The notes below the pieces were generated by a model. The model was given only the letters and a program-made list of their open reading frames with translations. It was not told where the DNA came from and did no database searches. The translations under genes were made by a program, and so were the position numbers. A stretch of 5,074 nucleotides of DNA from DATKCN01 sp035513175 (GTDB taxonomy: Bacteria; Chloroflexota; Chloroflexia; Thermomicrobiales; CFX8), in NCBI GenBank assembly GCA_035513175.1, contig DATKCN010000257.1, forward strand, positions 1 to 5,074, given 5' to 3'. Positions 1 to 5,074 of this stretch are shown piece after piece (positions within the stretch are counted from its first letter, which is position 1; every line of letters begins with the position of its first letter).

Positions 1-853
1 GTCCATCGACCCCCGCGAGCCCGGAAGCGTCCGTCATCGCCACGCCGACCCCCTCCGCGCACGCCGCGGACGCCAGTGCCAGCACCGAGGGCCCGGCGCC
101 GGACAGGCAAGCGCCGATCGCCCCGGCGTGCAGCGCGGCCGCGATCGCCGGTTCGAGGTGCTGGAAGATCTCAGCGCGGTACGGCTGGTGGAGAAAATCC
201 ACCATTCCCTCACGCACAAGATCGGACCGGTGAGAGCGCAGCGCGTGCGCGAGCAGCACGCCCCGACCGATGTTCGCGGCCGCGTCGCGCAGCGGCACGA
301 GCGCGGGCAGCACGTCGCGGGCATCCTTCGTCAACGAGTGCGAGTGCGGAATGAACACGACCGCGCGCCAGGGGAGGCTGGCTACCAGCACATCCGCGAC
401 ATACCCGACTGCGGTGTGCGCCGCCACCGTCACGCCGCCGAGCACCGCCGCGGAAACATTGTCGGCGTGTCCTTCCATCTCCCCTCCGATGTCGACGATC
501 TGCGCCAACGGAAGCTCGACGCCTGCCAGTTCCCCAGCGGCGCGAATGCCCGCCACGATCGCCGCTGCCGATGAGCCAAGCCCACGGGCCACCGGAATGT
601 CGCTGCTCACGGTGATGTCGCAGCCGGGCAGGGTGACTCCCAGCCGCCGGGCCGTCATCGTCATCGCCTCGATCACGAGGTTTACGCCACCGAGCAGGTC
701 CACCGATCCTACGTCGCGGATTTCGCCCGTTGCGGTCCGCGTCACGGAAGCGTGCAGCCAGAGATCGAGCGCCAGCGCCAGGCTGTCGAAACCCGGCCCC
801 AGGTTCGCGCTGGAGGCTGGCGCGCGAACGCTAAAGGATGCCGGCAAGCGCAC
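1..853 (-). CDS. thrB: Homoserine kinase (GHMP family), 3' end cut by window edge
   Basis: Homoserine kinase transfers phosphate from ATP to L-homoserine, giving O-phosphohomoserine, the substrate of threonine synthase; it is cytosolic. I translated the minus strand and read 284 codons before the left edge. The family signatures are in order: PASSANLGPGFD at residues 12-23, the GHMP ATP-binding loop PVARGLGSSAAA at 87-98, EGHADNV at 127-133, the homoserine-kinase D-x-x-H-x-P-Y-R pattern at 219-226, and the C-terminal glycine motif LSGAGPSVLA at 250-259. Family members are usually about 300 residues, so roughly the last 15-25 are missing. No ATG exists in frame before the first motif. The candidate starts are GTG at 853 (used here) and TTG at 847; a weak TGGA lies just upstream and fits the TTG slightly better. 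Either start overlaps the end of thrC (23 nt for the GTG), which implies translational coupling. Family assignment is very secure; the exact start is not. Confidence 0.95.
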   Translation of the reverse strand, partial: MRLPASFSVRAPASSANLGPGFDSLALALDLWLHASVTRTATGEIRDVGSVDLLGGVNLVIEAMTMTARRLGVTLPGCDITVSSDIPVARGLGSSAAAIVAGIRAAGELAGVELPLAQIVDIGGEMEGHADNVSAAVLGGVTVAAHTAVGYVADVLVASLPWRAVVFIPHSHSLTKDARDVLPALVPLRDAAANIGRGVLLAHALRSHRSDLVREGMVDFLHQPYRAEIFQHLEPAIAAALHAGAIGACLSGAGPSVLALASAACAEGVGVAMTDASGLAGVDG

Positions 854-2051
854 GGTCCAGAGATTCCGGCGTGGGATCGATCGCGATCATCGGCGCCTCC
901 GTCGCGAGCGCGTCAGAGTCCTTCAATAGATGTCCGGTGAGAAACGTGAGCACGCGCTGACCTGGCTCGATCGCGCCGCGCGCGACGAGCTGGCGAATCC
1001 CGGCCAGCCCCGCGGCTGACGCTGGCTCGCACCCGACGCCGGCTCGATCGACCTGACCCTTCGCGGCCATGATCGCCTCATCGTCAACGGCGACAACCGT
1101 TCCCTCGAACTCCAATATCACGCGGCGGGCTTTGGCGTAGTTTACGGGATCGCCAATCTGGATCGCCGTCGCGATCGTGAGGGCCTTTACCGGCTCGTAC
1201 GTCTCGAATCGCCGCTGGAAAGCGTGAAACAGCGGCGCGGCGCCGGTTGCCTGCGCAACCGCGATGCGCGGCGCCGTGTCAATCAGCCCGGAAGCAAGCG
1301 ACTCGCGCAGCGCCTTGCCGAGCGCGCTGGTATTCCCGAGATTGCCGCCAGGTATCACGATCCAGTCAGGGACCTGCCAGCGCAGTTGCTGCAGCGCCTC
1401 GAGCACGATCGACTTCTGCCCTTCCAGCCGGAATGGGTTGAGCGAGTTGAGGAGATAGATGCCGTACCGTCGCGACGCGTCACGCACCATGTGCATCGCC
1501 GCGTCAAAGTCGCCCCGAACCTGGATGATGTGCGTGCCGTAGGCAATCGTCTGCCCCAGCTTCGCGACCGAAATCTTCCCGGCCGGCACGAATACGACCG
1601 ACGGTATCCCCGCGGCCGCCGCGTAGGCCGCCACCGACGCGCTGGTGTTGCCGGTCGACGCGCACGCCACCATCGTCGCTCCGGTCCACTGGGCGTGACT
1701 GACCCCGACGGTCATGCCGCGGTCCTTGAATGAGCCGGTCGGGTTCTCCCCCTCGTGCTTGAACCACACGTCCACCCCGGCATACTCGCTGAGACGCCGG
1801 TCGTGGTACAGGTTCGTGTTCCCCTCAGGCTTCGACACGATCGCGTCGTCAGGCAGCTCGGGCATCAGCTCTCGGAAACGCCACACGCCGGAGCGTAGCG
1901 GATGCTCCAGCGCCCCCAGCCGGCCGTCAAACAGCTCCCTGCTCAGCGCTTGGGGCGCAAGCTCGACCTCCAGCAACCCCCCGCATTCACACTGGTTCCG
2001 AGTGTCGCGGGGCGCGTAGATCGCGCCACACTCGATACACCGCAGCTTCAC
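831..2051 (-). CDS. thrC: Threonine synthase (PLP-dependent)
   Basis: Threonine synthase converts O-phosphohomoserine and water to L-threonine and phosphate using pyridoxal phosphate. The 406-residue product begins with a zinc-ribbon-like Cys cluster (CIEC at 5-8, CEC at 21-23), as in many bacterial and archaeal threonine synthases. It then has the fold-type II PLP core: NPTGSFKDRG at 103-112 with K109 as the expected Schiff-base lysine, the STGNTSAS substrate loop at 132-139, the phosphate-binding GGNLGN loop at 235-240, and TGHLLKD at 372-378 near the C-terminus. The frame stays open upstream to an ATG at 2189, but that would add 46 low-complexity Arg/Ala-rich residues. I chose GTG at 2051 because GGGAG sits 5 nt before it and the protein then starts VKLRCIECG, as expected for the family. 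The thrB reading frame starts inside its last codons. The upstream neighbour is an ABC permease gene 147 nt away, so thrC-thrB may have its own promoter. Confidence 0.96.
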   Translation of the reverse strand: MKLRCIECGAIYAPRDTRNQCECGGLLEVELAPQALSRELFDGRLGALEHPLRSGVWRFRELMPELPDDAIVSKPEGNTNLYHDRRLSEYAGVDVWFKHEGENPTGSFKDRGMTVGVSHAQWTGATMVACASTGNTSASVAAYAAAAGIPSVVFVPAGKISVAKLGQTIAYGTHIIQVRGDFDAAMHMVRDASRRYGIYLLNSLNPFRLEGQKSIVLEALQQLRWQVPDWIVIPGGNLGNTSALGKALRESLASGLIDTAPRIAVAQATGAAPLFHAFQRRFETYEPVKALTIATAIQIGDPVNYAKARRVILEFEGTVVAVDDEAIMAAKGQVDRAGVGCEPASAAGLAGIRQLVARGAIEPGQRVLTFLTGHLLKDSDALATEAPMIAIDPTPESLDRALAGIL

Positions 2052-2056
2052 AATAA

Positions 2057-2061
2057 CTCCC
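2057..2061 (-). promoter_or_regulatory. Ribosome binding site deciding the thrC start
   Basis: On the minus strand GGGAG lies 5 nt before the GTG at 2051. It supports that GTG over the in-frame ATG codons at 2081 and 2189, neither of which has a comparable purine-rich site. Confidence 0.65.
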
Positions 2062-2148
2062 AACCCGCAACCTGAAGCCATCCGACGATGCGCGCTACGG
2101 GATGCCTCGCCGGGGCGCATGCATGCAACTGGCCAGCGTCGACGACTG

Positions 2149-2169
2149 AGCGCGCCGGCGCCCCGCGCT
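2149..2169 (-). terminator. Weak candidate hairpin after the second permease gene
   Basis: AGCGCG (2149-2154) pairs perfectly with CGCGCT (2164-2169) around a 9-nt GC-rich loop, 30 nt past the permease stop. No U-run follows on the minus strand, so it does not meet the pattern of an intrinsic terminator. It may be only chance structure in GC-rich DNA. Confidence 0.2.
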
Positions 2170-2198
2170 AACCCCAATTGTGCCAGCAACGAGTCCGT

Positions 2199-3152
2199 CT
2201 ACGACGACTTGCGCGGATCGAGCGCGTCGCGCAGCCCGTCACCCACGTAATTGATCGACAGCACCGAGAGGAAGATCATCAGCGCTGGGAAAATCACCAT
2301 GTGGGAGGCGAAGGGCATGAAATTCACCGAGTCGTTGAGCAACCGTCCCCACGTCGGCACGTCCGGCGGGAAGCCGAGCCCCAGGAAGGACAGCGTCGAC
2401 TCGGTGATGATCGCCGCGCCGACCGCCAGCGTGGCCGCCACGATGACCGGCCCCAGCACGTTCGGCATGATGTGCTTGAAGATAATCGCCGAGCGGGACG
2501 CGCCGATGGCGTGCGCCGCCTCGACGAACTCCTTCTGCTTCAGCGAGAGGAATTGCGCGCGCACCAGCCGGGCGACGGCCATCCAGTTCAGGACCCCAAT
2601 CAGCGCCACGATCAGAATGAACGGTCCAAGCGTCGGGCCCCAGCGCGCTCGCAAAGTGTCGCGGAACAAATAGATCGTCAACAGCAACAGCGGCAGGTCC
2701 GGCAGCGAGATGAACATGTCTGTAACGCGCATCAGAGCGGAGTCGATGAAGCCGCCGAAGTAACCGGCGATCGCGCCGATCATCATCCCAAGCCCGATCG
2801 CGACCAGCATCGCCGTGACGCCGACGGCCAGGGAGATGCGCCCTCCCCACAGCACGCGCCACATGATGTCGCGTCCAAGGTCGTCCGTGCCCATCGGATG
2901 CGCCAGCGACGGACTCAACGTCGAGCGGCTGAAATCGATGACAGTGCTGCCACTCCAGATGACCGGTCCCACGAGGGTTACGATGACCAGAAAGATCAGC
3001 ACGCACGACCCTGCCATGGCCAACCGGTGCTTGCGGAACTGTCGCCACGCGTTGCTCCACAACGAGCGTGACTTGTTTGCCCCGAGCACGCCGGCTTCGT
3101 ACAGGACACTCGGCGTTTGCCTGGGGTCAATGTTCAGGGCGTCCTCGGCCAC
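2199..3152 (-). CDS. ABC transporter permease, DppC/OppC family (second tandem copy)
   Basis: This is an inner-membrane permease subunit of the peptide/nickel-type ABC importer family, which pairs with a DppB-type partner to form the channel. The 317-residue product has the family layout: a cytoplasmic N-terminus with the SLW-x-x-AW-x-QFRKHRLA segment (about 30-45), a first membrane helix at about 46-66, the HPMGTDDLGRD motif at 85-94, further helices at about 105-130, 150-163 and 175-190, the ATPase-contacting EAA loop EAAHAIGASRSAIIFKHIMP at 211-230, helices at about 232-255 and 285-302, and a typical GDGLRDALDPR ending. The GTG start at 3152 has AAGGAA 8 nt upstream. It is a close paralogue of the gene at 3234-4184; residues 193-269 are identical to that copy. 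A terminator hairpin sits between them, so this copy depends on read-through or an unseen promoter. The substrate cannot be told from the permease; peptides are typical of the family. Confidence 0.93.
   Translation of the reverse strand: MAEDALNIDPRQTPSVLYEAGVLGANKSRSLWSNAWRQFRKHRLAMAGSCVLIFLVIVTLVGPVIWSGSTVIDFSRSTLSPSLAHPMGTDDLGRDIMWRVLWGGRISLAVGVTAMLVAIGLGMMIGAIAGYFGGFIDSALMRVTDMFISLPDLPLLLLTIYLFRDTLRARWGPTLGPFILIVALIGVLNWMAVARLVRAQFLSLKQKEFVEAAHAIGASRSAIIFKHIMPNVLGPVIVAATLAVGAAIITESTLSFLGLGFPPDVPTWGRLLNDSVNFMPFASHMVIFPALMIFLSVLSINYVGDGLRDALDPRKSS
2346..2576 (-). repeat. Near-identical block shared with the neighbouring permease gene (copy 2)
   Basis: This 231-bp segment encodes residues 193-269 of the second DppC-like permease. 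By hand alignment it differs from 3384-3614 at 9 positions, all synonymous (about 96% identity). Positions 2457-2552 are identical to 3495-3590 over 96 bp, including every third codon position. Identity falls sharply on both sides. Confidence 0.85.
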
Positions 3153-3160
3153 GATCGACG

Positions 3161-3166
3161 TTCCTT
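3161..3166 (-). promoter_or_regulatory. Ribosome binding site of the second DppC-like gene
   Basis: AAGGAA on the minus strand lies 8 nt before the GTG at 3152. It supports that non-ATG start and independent translation of the second copy. Confidence 0.6.
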
Positions 3167-3189
3167 ACAATGGGACCTATGTCGAGCAT

Positions 3190-3224
3190 GAAAATGCCGG
3201 ACCACCACGGTGGCGGTCCGGCAT
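3190..3224 (-). terminator. Intrinsic terminator between the two DppC-like genes
   Basis: The arms 3194-3203 and 3215-3224 form a perfect 10-bp GC-rich stem (ATGCCGGACC with GGTCCGGCAT). A further CCA/TGG pairing lies inside, beyond one mismatch. On the minus strand the stem runs straight into a short run of Ts (the final T of the stem plus TTT) and then CATGC. The hairpin begins 9 nt past the stop codon of the 3234-4184 gene. The + strand side has no T-run, so the terminator acts only on minus-strand transcription. The U-run is short, so some read-through is plausible. Confidence 0.8.
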
Positions 3225-3233
3225 CGGCTCGTG

Positions 3234-4184
3234 CTAGCTTGTCGTCTTGCGCGGGTCGAGCGCGTCGCGCAGACCATCGCCGACGTAGTTGATCGACAGC
3301 ACCGACAGGAAGATCATGAGCGCCGGGAAGATCACCATGTGAGGCGCAATCTGCATGAAGTCCACCGCTCGCAGCAGCAACTGGCCCCAGGTCGGCACGT
3401 CCGGCGGGAAGCCGAGCCCCAGGAACGACAGCGTCGATTCGGTGATAATCGCCGCGCCGACCGCCAGCGTGGCCGCCACGATGACCGGCCCCAACACGTT
3501 CGGCATGATGTGCTTGAAGATAATCGCCGAGCGGGACGCGCCGATGGCGTGCGCCGCCTCGACGAACTCCTTCTGCTTCAGCGAGAGGAACTGTGCCCGC
3601 ACCAGCCGGGCGACAGGCATCCAGTTTAGCAGTCCGATGAGCGCCACGATCAGGACGAACGGCCCAAGGCTCGGACCGAAACGGCCACGGAGCGCGTCGC
3701 GGAACAGATAGATCGTCAACAGCAGCAGCGGTAGGCTGGGCAGTGAAATGAACATGTCGGTGATGCGCATCAGCACAGAATCGAGGAAGCCACCGAAGAA
3801 CCCGGATATCGCGCCAACCAGGATCCCGAGCGATATCGCGACCGCCATGGCGGCGAAGCCGACAGCCAGGGAGATGCGCCCGCCCCACAGCACGCGCCAC
3901 AGGATGTCGCGCCCTAGATCGTCGGTGCCCATCGGGTTAGCCAGGGACGCCCCCTGCGTGGCCTTGGCGAAGTTGATCGTTGTGTCACCGCCCCAGACGA
4001 TAGGTCCGATAAGCGTGAGCAATACCAGGAACCCGAGGACGAACAATCCTCCAAGCGCAAGCCGGTGCTTGCGGAATTGTCCCCACGCGTCACCCCACAG
4101 TGACCGGGGCTTCTTGGCGCGTAACGCCCCAACCTCCAGCGTGCCGGCGCCCGGGTGCGACTGTGCCTCTCGCACGTCTGCCAT
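3234..4184 (-). CDS. ABC transporter permease, DppC/OppC family (first tandem copy)
   Basis: This is an inner-membrane permease subunit of a peptide/nickel-type ABC importer, expected to pair with the DppB-like protein encoded just upstream. The 316-residue product shows the QFRKHRLA segment before the first helix (about 43-64), NPMGTDDLGRD at 83-93, helices at about 103-128, 148-161 and 173-188, the EAA loop EAAHAIGASRSAIIFKHIMP at 209-228 that docks on the ATPase, helices at about 230-253 and 283-300, and the GDGLRDALDPR ending. The length is normal for the family. The ATG at 4184 has AGAGGA 8 nt upstream. The gene lies 74 nt after the DppB-like stop with no terminator between, so the two are probably cotranscribed, and a strong hairpin follows its own stop. 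Its tandem paralogue at 2199-3152 is highly similar along the whole length. The transported solute is unknown. Confidence 0.94.
   Translation of the reverse strand: MADVREAQSHPGAGTLEVGALRAKKPRSLWGDAWGQFRKHRLALGGLFVLGFLVLLTLIGPIVWGGDTTINFAKATQGASLANPMGTDDLGRDILWRVLWGGRISLAVGFAAMAVAISLGILVGAISGFFGGFLDSVLMRITDMFISLPSLPLLLLTIYLFRDALRGRFGPSLGPFVLIVALIGLLNWMPVARLVRAQFLSLKQKEFVEAAHAIGASRSAIIFKHIMPNVLGPVIVAATLAVGAAIITESTLSFLGLGFPPDVPTWGQLLLRAVDFMQIAPHMVIFPALMIFLSVLSINYVGDGLRDALDPRKTTS
3384..3614 (-). repeat. Near-identical block shared with the neighbouring permease gene (copy 1)
   Basis: This is the partner of 2346-2576 and encodes residues 191-267 of the first DppC-like permease. The two are in direct orientation, offset by 1038 bp. 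The block spans the EAA loop and the following membrane helix. The flanking 140 bp towards the gene start carry roughly 30 differences by eye, so the high identity is local. Confidence 0.85.
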
Positions 4185-4192
4185 CTACGTGA

Positions 4193-4198
4193 TCCTCT
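4193..4198 (-). promoter_or_regulatory. Ribosome binding site of the first DppC-like gene
   Basis: AGAGGA on the minus strand lies 8 nt before the ATG at 4184. This supports the chosen start. Confidence 0.55.
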
Positions 4199-4258
4199 CT
4201 TCGCGCCGACCGCGTCATCCCGCTTCGACGCCTTAACCGCGTGCCGAATCGGCTCTCG

Positions 4259-5074
4259 CTATGAGTACTTGATGCGTGGGTCGAGCACGCCGTAAATGAT
4301 GTCGGCGAGCAGGTTGAACGCGACCACGAGAATCGAGAACAGGAACGTAATCGTCATCACGACGGGAGTGTCGTTATTCTGAATCGACGAGATGAGCAGG
4401 GCGCCCATGCCGGGCACTCGGAAGATCTGCTCGGTCACGACCGCGCCGGTGATAACCGTCGGCAACGCGAGCGCCACGATCGTGACGACTGGAATCAGGG
4501 CGTTGCGTAACGCATGCCGTCCGATCACCGTGCGTTCATTAAGGCCCTTCGCGCGAGCGGTGCGGACGTAGTCCTGGTGGATGTTCTCAAGCATCGAGGC
4601 CCGCACGAAACGCATCAGCGTCGCGGCCTGGAACATCGCCAGCACGGCAATCGGCATGATCGCCTGCCGGGTCCGGGCCCAGATGCCGCCCAACCCCTCC
4701 GCTTCTCTCGTCGTGCGATAGATGGATGGCAACCAGTCGAGTTGGATCGTAAATAACAGAATGAACAGCAGACCGGTGGCGAAGGTTGGCAGCGAGAAAC
4801 CGATGAAGGCCAGCGTCGTCGCCACGTTGTCGAAGACCGAGTATTGCTTGACCGCGGACAGCACCCCGATCGGTATCGCGATCAGCAACGCGACGAGGAA
4901 TGCCATGCCGCTGATGTAGAGCGTGGTGGGGACCCGCTGCTTAATGAGATCGATCACGGGGCCGCGCGTGCGGAACGAGTAGCCGAAGTCGCCGCTGAAC
5001 AGCGAGCTGGCCCATTTGGCGTAGCGCACCGGGATGGGCTCTTCCAGACCGAGGTTCTCACGAATGCGCTGGCG
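4259..5074 (-). CDS. ABC transporter permease, DppB/OppB family, 5' end cut by window edge
   Basis: This is the B-type permease subunit of a peptide/nickel-type ABC importer in the inner membrane. The reading frame is open to the right edge; a GTG at 5029 is internal, because the 15 codons before it continue the family sequence (RENLGLEEPIPVRYAKW). The visible 271 residues include SGDFGYSFRTRGPV at 27-40, the usual DppB segment after the first periplasmic region. Membrane helices follow at about 53-75, 86-110, 137-158, 194-215 and 238-262. The EAA loop RTARAKGLNERTVIGRHALRN is at 171-191 and the ending YGVLDPRIKY is typical. DppB proteins are usually 305-340 residues, so about 40-60 N-terminal residues with the first helix lie outside the window. 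The DppC-like partner gene starts 74 nt downstream. A substrate-binding protein gene often precedes dppB, but that is not visible here. Confidence 0.94.
   Translation of the reverse strand, partial: RQRIRENLGLEEPIPVRYAKWASSLFSGDFGYSFRTRGPVIDLIKQRVPTTLYISGMAFLVALLIAIPIGVLSAVKQYSVFDNVATTLAFIGFSLPTFATGLLFILLFTIQLDWLPSIYRTTREAEGLGGIWARTRQAIMPIAVLAMFQAATLMRFVRASMLENIHQDYVRTARAKGLNERTVIGRHALRNALIPVVTIVALALPTVITGAVVTEQIFRVPGMGALLISSIQNNDTPVVMTITFLFSILVVAFNLLADIIYGVLDPRIKYS

Larger units (their letters stand above)
2052..2198 (-). other. Gap between the second permease gene and thrC
   Basis: This 147-nt stretch separates the permease stop from the thrC GTG. It holds the thrC ribosome binding site, a perfect palindrome GCATGCATGC at 2117-2126, and a GC-rich inverted repeat at 2149-2169. 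I could not find a convincing -35/-10 pair, a T-box, or a Thr/Ile-rich leader peptide. The thrC frame remains open through the whole gap, so an N-terminally extended protein is formally possible but looks unlike the family. Confidence 0.5.

Noticed and set aside
128..574. Open frame of 148 codons on the + strand over the left end
   Set aside because: The minus strand here encodes homoserine kinase with all its motifs; the + strand frame is Arg/His-rich and shows no family features.
1224..1733. Open frame of 169 codons on the + strand inside thrC
   Set aside because: It is an antisense shadow of the well-supported threonine synthase gene, with an Arg-rich composition and no family resemblance.
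2164..2185. TGGCACAATTGGGG on the minus strand as a sigma-54 type promoter
   Set aside because: It has a -24-like TGGCAC but lacks a properly spaced TTGC element at -12, so the match is incomplete.
2178..3071. Long open frame of 297 codons on the + strand opposite the second DppC-like gene
   Set aside because: Its translation is Arg/His/Gln/Asp-rich low-complexity sequence with no recognisable motif. It mirrors the codon pattern of the clear permease gene on the other strand, as is common in GC-rich DNA.
3127..3900. Alternative minus-strand frame of 257 codons overlapping the first DppC-like gene
   Set aside because: It runs in another frame over a gene with full permease motifs. A similar shadow frame exists over the second copy simply because the DNA is duplicated.

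Overview
All five protein genes recognised in this window lie on the minus strand, so transcription runs from high to low coordinates. The DNA is GC-rich, and several genes use GTG or other non-ATG starts. The gene content is housekeeping and transport: two threonine-biosynthesis enzymes and three peptide/nickel-type ABC permease subunits. The protein style (threonine synthase with an N-terminal Cys cluster, DppB/DppC-like permeases) resembles GC-rich Chloroflexota such as the Thermomicrobia lineage. That placement is an impression from sequence style, not a demonstrated assignment.

Layout in transcription order: (1) 5074-4259, the C-terminal ~271 residues of a DppB/OppB-family permease, with its N-terminus beyond the right edge. 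(2) 4184-3234, a complete DppC/OppC-family permease. (3) A strong intrinsic-terminator hairpin with a short U-run at about 3224-3190. (4) 3152-2199, a second complete DppC-family permease, a tandem paralogue of the first. (5) A 147-nt gap without a recognisable gene. (6) 2051-831, threonine synthase (thrC). (7) 853-1, homoserine kinase (thrB), overlapping the end of thrC and running off the left edge with only its last residues missing.

The permeases would form the membrane channel of an importer for oligopeptides or a similar solute. No substrate-binding protein or ATPase is visible here; they may lie upstream of the right edge or elsewhere. ThrB phosphorylates homoserine and ThrC converts the product to threonine, so the overlapping thrC-thrB pair supplies the last two steps of threonine synthesis.

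The most notable feature is the pair of tandem DppC paralogues. A 231-bp block encoding 77 identical residues differs at only 9 synonymous positions and contains a 96-bp perfectly identical stretch, while flanking parts of the genes are clearly more diverged. This pattern suggests gene conversion between the copies. I found no CRISPR array, tRNA, rRNA, insertion sequence or evidence of an undescribed system; most of the window is ordinary metabolic and transport DNA.
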